From NCBI GenBank assembly GCA_013365325.1, contig JABVXV010000085.1, forward strand, positions 144,904 to 208,903: 64,000 nucleotides of DNA, given 5' to 3'. The notes under the pieces were generated by a model that saw nothing but the letters and a program-made list of their open reading frames with translations, did not search any database and was not told where the DNA came from. This document shows, piece by piece, positions 37,252 to 48,846 of the stretch. This stretch comes from Dipetalonema caudispina (Eukaryota; Nematoda; Chromadorea; Rhabditida; Onchocercidae). A program made the position numbers and the translations under genes. Each line of letters begins with the position of its first letter. Positions within the stretch are counted from its first letter, which is position 1.

Positions 37252-37490
37252 TACTGAAACGACAAAGGCTAATTCCGTGGAACTTTATACGATTCTGCTC
37301 GTTTTGTTTTTAAGGTCTCCCTCTGCATTTATTTTATACATTTGTTTGCAATTATCCTTCAATAGACCAGAGAGACATTAAAATCCAGTTTGTTCAAAAC
37401 CAAGAACACAATTTCATTCACACGGTATACGGTCAATATTTATTCAAATTTATGAGATAACAACTAAAACAAAGCAAAAAAAGTGGGAAA
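37252..37490 (-). promoter_or_regulatory. Intercistronic spacer with probable trans-splice acceptor for NLE1
   Basis: Only 239 bp separate the proteasome subunit stop (37491) from the NLE1 start (37251), both on the minus strand. Reading the minus strand, GTCGTTTCAG|TAATG places a good 3' splice site 3 nt before the NLE1 ATG. There is no coding exon upstream in this spacer that could use it as a cis acceptor. This is the arrangement of a nematode operon, where the downstream gene receives a spliced leader. Confidence 0.5.
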
Positions 37491-40069
37491 TCAATCATCC
37501 ATATCATCTTCTTCTAACTTCGCCTTAGCCCAAATTTCTGCTTCTTTTACTATCTAAAACAAATTATAATTACAACACAGTAAACTGCGTATAATGAAAA
37601 ACTTTTCTTCGCATACTCCAATCCAATAAGCCAATACTTCACCATGACTGAGAATGAAACAGTCAACGGAATCACTACGAACTGCCATCCATAACACCAC
37701 TTTATCTTTGGAAGTTCAAGTAACTACCGTAAAATCAATTTAATTTTAAAAGAATTTCTATATTTATTCTTCTCCTTGATTTATTCTTTAAGTTAAAAGT
37801 TGTAACTAATATTCCCTAGAAAACATAACTGGTCAGGAACTTGATGACAAAAATATGTTTTTCATAAAGATTCAGTTTGATAAAACCAACATCTTTTGGA
37901 ATAATCTCATGTTTCCCTCCAGTAATTTGGCCTACCCAACCCATTTCCACTTGTAAATTCTTATCTTTCGCTTCGTCTCGCACCATCAAAATTATTCGTG
38001 CCGCTTCTGAAAAAAAAGGAATATTAATTTGACCGATTCTTAAAGAATATTATAAAATAAGTAGACCGAAACTGTAGCATGAAAATTCGAGAAAAAAAAA
38101 AATTGTACTTACCGTTAACTAATTGCTGTATCGGAATATCTTCAAACTTCAACTTCTCAATTTCTGTTTTAGCTGCCTGCCGATGCTTACCAATTGCCCA
38201 TGCTTTGTACTCGTAACACAGACCTGAAGGCTCCAACAAGAATAACTGCGATCCATTCTGAAAAATTCATCTTTCTTCACTACTTTATATTTGTAAAATC
38301 AGAGATCAATTGCCAGTGGTAACGACTTTTTGCTGTGCTATCCTTCCTAGCAACTTTCAGCACTCTTAATATCCGCATAAACAGCATACGAAAGAACATC
38401 CTCATTCTTCAATGAAAGATCTGAAGACTTGCCTTTTCATCCCAAGCAGTTAAGAATATTGACGCCCCAAAAGGTCTACTGATACCAAGCGTATATACAT
38501 GAACATATTCGGCTAACTGAAAATCGATTTAGGTTATCCAACACAAAAGCAATGTTTTAATTTAAGAACACTATTAACCATAGGTTTATTGAAAACAATA
38601 AAATGAGGAAAGCATAAAATTCCTGTTTTTTGTTTCGCGTATTTCAACCCCTTCGTAAAGCTGAATTCTCAACTCTACAACAAATTCCTCACGAAAACAG
38701 AAGGAACAACAAATTCCTATAGTTTGAATTGAAAATCCCAAGTATATCAAATATTCGAAATTCTAGACATATCAGAAAAATTCACGCTACTTGCGTACCA
38801 CGAACATCTTGAAAAGCCTGACAGAAAATAGTCACATGACCATGGATCGAATAATATTACCATTTGAAGTGTAAATATTTGCAAGGACGTCTTCCAAACA
38901 GGTCGGTTGAAACTACTTACATTTGTAAAGATGTGTGATTAGTGGTATGACAAAAATAAAAATGAACCTACCTGATTTGCTAGCTTTTTGATCGGAATTG
39001 GTGCCCGATACTCTTTCAGGTAATTAAGTGCTTCATTAACTGCATAATCTAGAAGTGCCCTGCAATCTGGATATATGCCTGCCATTGCACAACCGATGTA
39101 CTCTCCTGCATTTGCCATCCGTGGGTTCGCATTCTAAAATAACATTAAGCGGTCTGTTACTCAACAAAATAAGAATCATACTCATCTGCATATAATCATC
39201 AAAGTCTCGTTTCGTAATGATAGATAAAGCAATTTTTTTGAGCTACAATGACGGACAGGATATTTCTTTACTTACAGCGGTTACTACAATACCATGTCAG
39301 GAGCTATCAACCATGAAAATTTTGGTTCCACTAAATTTCCCCACACTCTTGTAAGTTACTGCCGGACGTCACTGAGCGAGGATGCAGAATGATTCGAGTT
39401 GGTTGGAAAATTAAGAAAAAAGCGGAGTGGAGCAAAAAAAAAAAAAAAAAATACTTCGACATATAATTTTGAGGTGATTAGCTTATCAGCTGCCGTAACA
39501 ACGCCATCTTTTCCTCGTATAGCAATCATTGTACCACCATTATCAACAGCTTTTTGGGCATATTCAACTGAAAAATCGATTGAGAAAGTTAAACAAAAAA
39601 GCCACATTTTCAGTGTATATTCTATATTTCAGTTGTGAAACCACAACACTGGAAAATTTCCACCAATCGATCTCTAAATTTAGGCTAAAGTTGAATGCCG
39701 ATAAAATAATCCCATTCAGTCCTTCTTGAATAAATGGAATCACTAGCAATGAACACTGACTATTGTTGCAATGATCAATTATTACAAGCACAATAAATGA
39801 CCACAAATTAGCGAGATTATTTGATTACAATAAAGTATTGCAAAAAGATTGATTTACATCGACAATTTCCCACGATTACTATTATTAGAAGTATCTGACT
39901 GCGATAGTCATAGTTCTTTGGTCGTAGAAATTAATTTAATATTATGATATTAGAAACGAAATAAAAACGGAAAAAGAATGATAATGGAAAATAATATACC
40001 CTGGAAAATACGTCCATCCGGTGAAAAAGTTGCAGCAGCGAGATCATAACCAGTGCCAATCGAGCTCAT
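37491..40069 (-). CDS. pas-7: 20S proteasome subunit alpha-7 (PSMA3 / pas-7)
   Basis: This is a structural alpha-ring subunit of the 20S proteasome in cytosol and nucleus. The start exon encodes [20 protein letters not shown], the alpha-subunit N-terminal signature, followed in exon 2 (from about 39570) by [20 protein letters not shown] and [16 protein letters not shown]. Later exons give [20 protein letters not shown], the PFGASIF block, [19 protein letters not shown] with [39 protein letters not shown], and the acidic tail [18 protein letters not shown] and the acidic tail are typical of alpha-7. The intron after exon 2 begins with a long T tract. The gene is divergently arranged with the OFD1-like gene and is followed closely by NLE1. 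Confidence 0.95.
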
Positions 40070-40803
40070 TTGAAACTATATTCTTATATACTGAAAACGT
40101 TATCATTTATCACTCCTTACATGACCAACTAACGATAGCACGCCACCCTCTAAGCGTACGTCAGAATACCGCCACCACCAGGCAGAACAGCTTCTCAAGA
40201 TATCATCGTCCAAATTTAACATCTCCCACTGTGCAACATCTTATGTGGCTATTTGTACTAGTTGTTTATTTATTTGATACTTATTCATCGATTCGTTCAT
40301 TTATTTACTTTCCTACATTTATTTATCATTTACTTGTATATTTTTTTGCACATAATTACTTTATCACACACACACACACGTACAGTTGTCATACATATAT
40401 TTAAATTATTGCATTTACATTGACCTTTTCATTTTTTTCGTGAGTTTTTTTGGTTTAATTACTGATGTATTTGTACGTTGATATGTCCACTTTCATATTT
40501 TTTGCTGGTAGACATTTTGAGGGATTTTTTTTCGAAAACAGAAAGAGAGGTTTTATAGAAATTTTTAATTTTTCTAGCTATCACAATTTTAATTTATTTT
40601 CAACTTGAATTAATATAGTCTAATAAAATTCCTTTTCTGTCTAAATGAAGCCTTAAAGGTTACAGTTCTTTAAAATAAACTTAGAGGAAAATCAGCTTAA
40701 AAATCTTGAAATTTTATTGAATTTTAGAATCCTTGCATATAAAAAAAGACAAAAAATCAACAGCAGCAAAATGCAAGACCCGTGAAAATATGCGAAGCGT
40801 ACG
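40070..40803. other. Divergent intergenic region
   Basis: This 734 bp region lies between the starts of the proteasome subunit (minus) and the OFD1-like gene (plus), so it presumably holds both promoters. A short (CA)7 run lies at 40365-40378. A plus-strand open frame through 40021-40404 overlaps the proteasome first exon antisense and has no independent support. Confidence 0.5.
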
Positions 40804-43800
40804 ATGGGTGATCTTGTACGTGATGCGTTGTGTGCCGTAAGTATTTCTTCTGTATTATTGTTTGACCGGTTTTCGTTTCCTATTCCCAAAAAACTTGCAA
40901 ATTTAAATTTTTGGGAATGCGAAATATGTTGGAGTCGTTGTCCGTCGCATTTTTCCTCAACTTTGCTGATATATTTTTCTTATTCATCACGACATATCAA
41001 TGACAAGCATTACAGATACAATACTACTGTTATCACATTAAATAATCGTCCCTGTTTTAATATAAAATAAGTATTATAGACGGGTATCGATGAGAAAGTG
41101 GAACAGCTAGTCGCGAATGCCATAGTTCAAAGTTGGAATGAAAATCGTTCGAAAAGCGTAATCAATCAGCTATCAACCGAAGGGAAGCTGAAAGATAAAG
41201 CTAATGTTAGAGATATTTATGTCTGATAGACCAAAATAATATGCGTTCCAGGAATTTTTGATTATTCAACTGTCTACTTTGTCCCATAATTTCAGGGACC
41301 AAACTTAGCCAAAGTTCGAATTATAGCGGAACACTTGCGGAAGCGCTTGGAACGAATTTATGACGTCAAACTACAAACTTGGAAACAGAATGAGGAAAAA
41401 ACGGTGGAAGAAATGATAGCGAGGCTTCGACATGAATATAGAGAAAATCTCCTATTAAAGCAGAAAGAAGTTTGTGTATTTTGTAATTTTAAGTCATTTC
41501 AGGTTGTCAGGTCAATAACTTCTATATTTTAAACTAAATTTAAATATGAATTCAACTACTTTAACATGTGACGAAGAATAATTTGATTTGAGAGATCGAG
41601 CCGCATTTTCGTATGCCTTATCATGGTTATTCTTTTCTCATCCTTCGTTTTGTGTTTAAAAGAATTGAAGGATGTTCATTACATTTATTGCGATGAGTAA
41701 AAAATTTAAAAAAGATATTGTTCGGGAGAAAATTTTGAATTCCTCAAATTCAATAAATGACCTTTACAGTAAAAAATAACAAATATTGTTTGAAATAGTG
41801 AGTTTTTTAGCTGGAAGAATTGGCGGAGCGTAAAGACGATGAGTACAAGAATAAGGAAGATTTCCTACGAGAAGATATACGAGTGACTTTTGAGGTGTCC
41901 AACTTTTTATTTTTGCTCTGCAATTAAACGTTTATGGACAATTTATCAGTATCAAAAAGCTTGTAATATTACCTGTTTTCAGAACAAAAAACTAGAATGT
42001 GAAAGAGCTTGGCGAGAGATCGAAATGGCGCAGAAAGAGTTACAGTTTCAGAGGGAGTTGCTGGATAATGCTCGAGCAAACTTTCAGTCGTAAGTTTAAC
42101 AGTCACCGCTGATGTTAGCTTAGTAGCTAAGAGGTATAGTTTATTGCGTATTTATTTGAACACTTGTTTAAAAATTGCATTTTGTGGAAAATTTAATGAA
42201 TTATTATAAAACGATCGTATTTTGCGCGATTTGGGGACAGTTAGAAATAATTGTAAAAAAATTAAGAAAAAATCTATGATTTAAAACAATATAATTTAGG
42301 AAAAAAGACAACGATCTGTATCTCATAGAGAAAGAAAGATGCTCACTGGAACAAATTAAGGATGGATTGATGATCCGTGAAAAGAGTCTTGATGAAAGAC
42401 TACAGGAAGCGATTAGAAAAGCACGCGAAAAGGATAGGATTGAAATGGCGCAAATGGTATCCTTGTTATATTTCTGAAGATTCTTGTTGTCGGATTGATT
42501 TTGAAGAGATTTATTACTGGGAAGGAATTTAGATTTTTGAATGGAACAAAAAAGAAGCGGTATTGTCCAAGAAATATAGAATAGTTTGGGAGAAAATATG
42601 TGAAATTTCCAGTGGACAGCAATTTTCTGCCAAGGAAGCAACGGGTTTAAAGAAATTACAGGTACATTAGCATTTAATAATCTTGTAATTTTGAAATACG
42701 AAATTTCGTTTCATTTAGTCATGATGTACGTTCCACGATAACGAAGTTTTTTTTTTGTGTGTTCCAACGATGACGAGGAACTTAGCAAGGGCCATAGCAA
42801 TTCAAAAATGACTCGGTATTTTAGTTTTTCGGATGCAAAATTGTGGTTTTGGATCATTCTCAAAAGAGAAATGAAGAAAATGGTTTCTTTAGGAAAAAAT
42901 GATCCAGCAACAGAAGAAGCTAACAGAAACTAAGCAAGCTTTGTATGATGCCTTACATAAACAACGAAAAATCAATGAAGATCTGGAACACATTAAAAAA
43001 GAGAAGGAGAAGTTATCTGAAACGGTTCTTTTATACAAGCTTCTTTATTCTTATGTTGGGTTCTCCTTATATACCCGAAAATTGCACGGCATTCCAGAGT
43101 GAGAAACCGCGGAGTAAATTTAACATGATCGAAATATTAATGTTTCTTAAAGAATTTTAACTTGGTTTCTGGGTTCACAGAATGATCTCACCATTTTTTC
43201 AAAGCATTTGCCGTATGTGCAAGAAAATCAGTTCAGTAAGTCAACGGTAACTTAAGCATAATAAATTCCTTGTTAAGAGCTTGATAATCATTTTAGGTCA
43301 ATTTTCCTTGCAAATACCCAAATAATGGAATGCTACAAATAAATTTCTGCAGGTTTCATGCATTATTTGATTCAGTTTTCAGAATCAAAAGTTGGTGGAA
43401 AGATTGGGAAGACGAAATGCAACAATTAACAGTTTAAAGAAACAATTGAAATTGCTAGAAGAATCGGCTGCCTTACGTATCAGTGAATTGAAATTCCAGC
43501 ATAAGTTGACCGTAGGCAGTTTTTCTAGAAATAGGCTTTTTAAATTTGTGCTTTATACTTGTTCACTTTCTAAATATCCTTGATCTTTTTCGCCGGGAAG
43601 AAGTTGAATAAATAGAAGCGATCCATTTCTCTGTATTGCAGGTTTTCCTTAGGTCCTTACGAACTATCGTTCAAAAAAGTCATTAAACATGATGAACTAA
43701 TGTCACTCGTAAGTTGATAAATTGAAAAATCGGATTTGGTAGATTTAGGAAGTTTGGAGGATGAACGAATCTTTTCAGGTAGATAAACTACAGGCAGTTA

Positions 43801-45020
43801 GTATGGAACTACACAGATACCCTCGTAGTGCACTCGAGAAATTTGACCGATCCGATCCTCATCCTACGTCAGCAATAACAAGGTTTTCAGTTTGAAATAA
43901 TCCATTTCATATTTGTAGGATTCCAATTAATCATTGTATTAATTCCCACAGTTCCAGGATCACAACGATCGATTCCGCGTCTTCATCAACTCCTTCGGAG
44001 TCATCATTCGAGCAGCATTTTCGTGACAGAATGAAAGTTTTGAATTCCACGAAGCAAGTAAGATTATCTCCAAGTTAAAAATAGTTTAAAATCTCGAGCA
44101 GTATTCAGGGGTGAGGACATAACTTCATTTTCTTTGCTTGTAAAATTTTAGAAACTGGACTTTGCGTTGGAAAAATTACGCGTAAGAAGTTATTCTCAGC
44201 CTCTTGATTACATTCAGTCTATTACTTTGTCACATACTGAAATCGATGAGCTTGAAAAACCAATATCAAGGAATTCATCAAACCATGAGGTTAAGATACT
44301 TTTTTATTGTCTTAGAATTTCATGAACTATTCCCATTTCTTAAGAAAAAAAAGATTTTCACGAAATACTCCATACTACCCATACATTTTTTTGAAATTGC
44401 ATTTGTTAAATTTATCGATTATAGCTACTTCAAAGAGACCCTTCGCTCATCAAAACCAATCCCGGCCATGGAACAATGATGGAAATAGAAGGTGCTGCAC
44501 ATCCAAGTCCGAAGAATGTTGAAAAGGTTGCAGAATTCTTAATTTTTAGGAGACTTTTCCATTGCTTCACATTACCTTTCCTCATTACTTCTCTTGTCAT
44601 TCAGAATACGGAGGTGGATATGACAAACAATTCACCAGGAAAGCACACAATTGATCCACTTATGGCTCGGTATATGAAAATGGTTCAAGATCAAAGGGAA
44701 AAAGTGCAGCCGCTTCTTGAAGAGACATCAGAAAAGGAAGATGTAATAATTTAAAATTTGGAAAAAAAGTCGCAAAAAGTAAAACTTATAAAACCCCCTT
44801 CATTTTTTTGATAGAGGAGCTGCGAATGAATTGTTTTGGCTTAATAGGACATCAGATTAAGGTAACTGCAACAAGTGGGTAAAGTTTGCAAATCAAAGAG
44901 GATCGATAGTTGATACAAAATAAATAATTTTTCCAGATTGAACTACCGGAAGAATCATTTGTTATTGAAGCAGGTGAAAGACCACACACGCCTAGCACAC
45001 CCAGTGATTTCCGCTGGTAA
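40804..45020 (+). CDS. Coiled-coil protein, OFD1-like centriolar/ciliary candidate
   Basis: About 17 small exons run from the ATG at 40804 (exon 1, 40804-40836) to the TAA at 45018-45020. The first ~50 residues (MGDLVRDALCATGIDEKVEQ, LVANAIVQSWNEN) resemble the short dimerising N-terminus of FOP/OFD1-type (TOF) proteins. The middle ~350 residues are coiled coil: ERIYDVKLQTWKQNEEKTVE, LEELAERKDDEYKNKE, KKLECERAWREIEMAQKELQ, IKDGLMIREKSLDERLQ. A Ser-rich linker (DSASSSTPSESSFEQHF) follows. Near the end DPLMARYMKMVQDQ resembles NPLEKYMKIIQQEQD of human OFD1, and the protein ends in Trp as human OFD1 does. OFD1 acts at centriolar satellites and distal centrioles. The gene structure is well supported. 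One internal join (exon near 43440-43505 to 43642) needs a weak GTTGAC donor. The OFD1 assignment is tentative; another centrosomal coiled-coil protein is possible. Confidence 0.6.
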
Positions 45021-45521
45021 CTCAAATTGCTACTCTTGACTAAAAAAAAATGCATACACGCAACCTCTTTGTGACCTCTCAGCTATTTTTTTCTCTTGTT
45101 CCCATTAGTAGTAACCTTGACTTTTGTAAGATATGTGTTTCGAAGTTATCGTTCTATCATAAAATCTAAAAATTTGAATGGATGTCTTTTATTGTTACAC
45201 TCTTCTGATAACTGTGATGTAATGAAAGCACTAACATGATTACAATTAAATGGGTCGGAACCTCTTGAAACTGGTGGAACTTAATAGAAACTAGGATTTT
45301 TCAGAATTTGTTCAGTTTTCTCTATATATGAAATTTCCTAATGTAGGATGTATTCCAAAAGCATACTTATAAACTTATTGCAGTTGGTTGATTATGACGC
45401 TATACAGGAAATATAATGAGCAAATCTAAAATTTACGGAAAAATCTTGAAAGAAAGAAAACAAAGGCTGGAGAACATATTATCCTACTATCCTCAAAATT
45501 ACATATGAACATTACACGATG

Positions 45522-47863
45522 TCACCACGGTCTTGCTGGAGGTCCCAGATCCAAGAGTGCAGTGCGTTGGGTAAATGATGTCGGCTCGAATTTATGCTCT
45601 GGCTGGATTGGTCTGCCAATTTTGAATAAGTCTGGATGCTTCTCTCGTAGCTCCTGAAATTTGAAGAGTAAAAGTGCGAGGGTGATGGTAAGAGTTCATT
45701 AAGAAGTCAGTAAAAATATTGTAAAAAACTTGGATTCAGCTAGATTCCGCTTTGGCGAAGTTGAGGATGTAAATAATTGATGCAGATTATCATTATTAAG
45801 CATGAGATTAGAAGGTTGTTATAAATTTGCGACTGTTAATAAGAACGGTTGAGATGTAATACATAACGAATGAGCGACACAAGAACTTTGATGCTTCATG
45901 AATTCATTAAATAACCTAAGAAATATACCTGGTCATCCCAGAAACGTTCGCGGGGATAGCTTTTTTCATTTCCTCGCAGTGTTTCCCAGCCCTAAAATAC
46001 ATTTTGCTAAAATAATGAGTCAGATGAAGTAAATCTTTGTCTGGTGTGTAGGATTCGTTCACTTCCTCAAAAATCAGAGTAAAACTTACTCTAGCTTCAT
46101 ACTTCCAATAATAATAGCTAGCTTCGATGAGAATCCATGCCATAAAGAGTTTTGGTACTATAACTCGTATCATTGAACCATAAAATATACCCTAAAATTT
46201 TTCATTTCAAAATATTCATGAAATTGTTAGATTAGTTGGGAGACCTATGATTCAAAGACTACAGTATTATTTCAAATTAATTACAACTGCTGCCAATTTT
46301 GGACAAATAAATTGCTTTATGTTCCAGAGATAAGGAAACTGTCACCCATATATAAAGATATATCAAAGAAGATATGTTGCGAAAGAAAAGTCTCACAAAA
46401 CAATAAAGTGGTGGGAAATATATTTGTAGAATTCGGGATATTGTCATGGCAAGACTGGGACAAACTCAATAAGAAAAGACAGGGTTGGAAAAAAACTGAA
46501 ATCTATGAATTCGTGACGTAGCTGAGTTTTTAATAAAATATTTCGAGTGTCCTTCGACTGCGATAGGGATACATTAGATATAATTAGGGTTTACAGGAAA
46601 ATATAATCGGGTTGAAAAGAAAAATGATAAGAGATTCGGAAGAACGATAAAAGTTACGAATGTTGGCTTTAGGAAATGTTTGTAAAGCTTATCCATTGGT
46701 GTACGGTACAAAACACGGATGGGATTAAGCTGTCTATGTACAGCATCAACATGAATTGGCTCATCCGGATGAAGATGTTGATCCAGAACCCATTTCCTGA
46801 AGTCCAAATTTAACTGAACAAATCCTATGACTCTATTTCAAGTAATAATTTAACATTTGAATTAAAAAATAAATAAATCTGAAACTGTTCAAACCGTATT
46901 AGAAAACACAAGACAAAGTGAGACGTTTTTCACGCGCTTCAATCATCAAAGTAACTCGATATCACTTTTCATATATCGTTTCATTATGATGATTTGTTGA
47001 GTTATCTTTCTCTCTTTGTAAGATTGTATCATGATTTCAATTTCTGACTTAGCTTAACTTTTTAAATCGAATTTCAAATTTCAAAAGAATGCGTTTCAAA
47101 TGAGAACAACTAACGAAAGGGAAAAAATGTGTAGCTTACTTTCGCCATTCTCTTTCAGCAGGAGTAAGACCCGCTGCTCGTGCACGTTCGTCAGCCATAT
47201 GCAATTCTAAACTCATTGGTTCATGTTTCAAATGTGGCACTTTATCAGTCTGAAATTAAATCCACATTGTAAAAACCAATTCAAGCAGCGAAAAATCTAA
47301 ATGAGAGCAGAAACATGATCTAGAAAAGTTATAAAGATGGACTATAAGCTCGGTACCTTTGTTGCCTTACTTTGAAAACAACAAAATATACTAAGCCAAG
47401 TTAAAAATTATACATAAATGAGGACTACAATTTTTGTTACTGGATAACCACTTTATCAGTTAAAGTTACACGACATCTTACAACTGATGATCGCTTATGC
47501 AATCATCACACCCGTTTGTTTTGAGTTATATTACTTCTATAATCTATAGGTGTCTTGATGAAAATTGCAATGCAATGGATATGATAAACTATACAATGTA
47601 TACTTACTCAAAAAAAACAAAAATAACCTTCACATTTTTACGTAAATGTATAGCATCCTAACACTTTCCTTAGCTTATATATTACTTTTTTTTCTCATAT
47701 CTGCAACATATATTTACATGAAAAAGCTTCAAGATGATACCCCCTGGTTAGTCGATGGTGGTGGTAAGCCTGATCGTGTGTACGGTGAATCACCCTTCTG
47801 ACGGGTATATGGCTCAATCTCGTCGTCGTTAACTGCTTTCGGCTTGTGGTACTGATTACCCAT
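45522..47863 (-). CDS. NDUFB6: NADH:ubiquinone oxidoreductase subunit B6 (NDUFB6, B17)
   Basis: NDUFB6 is an accessory single-pass subunit of mitochondrial complex I in the inner membrane. The exons are 47745-47863 (ATG, MGNQYHKPKAVNDDEIEPYT), 47140-47249, 46658-46796, 46090-46191, about 45931-45992, and 45522 to about 45656. The core matches the family: LTPAEREWRKKWVLDQHLHP, PMDKLYKHFLKPTF, then the membrane segment FYGSMIRVIVPKLFMAWILI followed by EASYYYWKYE, as in human NDUFB6 ([20 protein letters not shown]). The C-terminal part (PRERFWDDQELREKHPDLFK to LDLGPPARPW) is an ordinary nematode-like tail. All inspected exon borders are in phase. It is placed tail-to-tail with the OFD1-like gene. 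Confidence 0.88.
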
Positions 47864-48846
47864 TTTGTAATCAAACTGATTTAGTCTAAAATTTCACGAA
47901 AACTGACAAGATATCCAAAATATATTTCTCAAGAGGAAGTTATATGAGCTAGAAAGAAAGATACTCCGATACAATTTAATCAAAACCAGAAATTCTTTGA
48001 TATCCGAAAAGGCGTAAATTTTGTGAACCCAAAATGAATTAGAAGACACCAAAAACATCCGAATCAGTAGTTAAAAAACCCAGAAATCTTGCAACATCGA
48101 GAATTTGTGTACCTTAAAGAATGATTCACTATACAATAAAGAATAAGAAGGTATTCCACTTAATAAAGACCGATTTAAGTTAATTTAGCGATACTTGCTG
48201 CTAGAAAAAAGAAATGTTGGGTTACGGAATAGTGTAATTGTTGAAGTTGGATATATAAGGACTCAAATATACTAAATTTTAATTATTAGATTATGACAGC
48301 CAGCCTAAATAAAGCCTTAATCCATCAGTGCACTTAGAATGAACGGAAGACTTCTAAATTAGGTAAAGTCATTCGTAACCAGTATGTGGGACGAACTTTT
48401 TCATTGCATTCATGTGTTAATTTTGATTCCATTCATTGACGGTCCATCCGTTGACTGTGTCTTGCAGGGTTTCTGCAACGATATGAATAATAGGATTGCA
48501 GAGGGCATGTAGAGGTCAGATCATATGAATTTGAAAACATGCGAAATTCCGATTACTTTATTGGATCATTTTGAATGTAATCTCATCCCATATATGAGTA
48601 AGCACAAAAGGTTTACTGCCATTTACGTGTGCTTAGAAATGACCATCATAAGATCGAACAATCTAGAGTAATAAAGAGATTTGATTTACAATAATTTCGT
48701 TTTTTAGATCACTTTTGGTCATCTCCGAAAGTTAATAAACAAGTGCTTGTCATTCTTTTGCTTTTGCAATAGTATTACGATATTTGAATCTCTGGATTTC
48801 AGGATATTTCTACATTCGAAATTTAACAACTAACATTTCTGATCAG
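47864..48846. other. Divergent intergenic region
   Basis: This 983 bp region lies between NDUFB6 (minus) and the phenylalanyl-tRNA synthetase beta gene (plus). It should contain both promoters. No coding exon or clear repeat is visible. The last bases, TTTCTGATCAG directly before the FARSB ATG, look like a trans-splice acceptor. Confidence 0.5.

Noticed and set aside
40021..40404. 127-aa open frame on the plus strand
   Set aside because: It begins antisense to the proteasome alpha-7 first exon and ends in CA-repeat and AT-rich sequence.
42204..42641. 145-aa open frame on the minus strand
   Set aside because: It is antisense to two in-phase coiled-coil exons of the OFD1-like gene.
46312..46521. 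69-aa open frame in an NDUFB6 intron
   Set aside because: It needs a non-ATG start, has no recognisable content, and lies opposite a well-phased gene.
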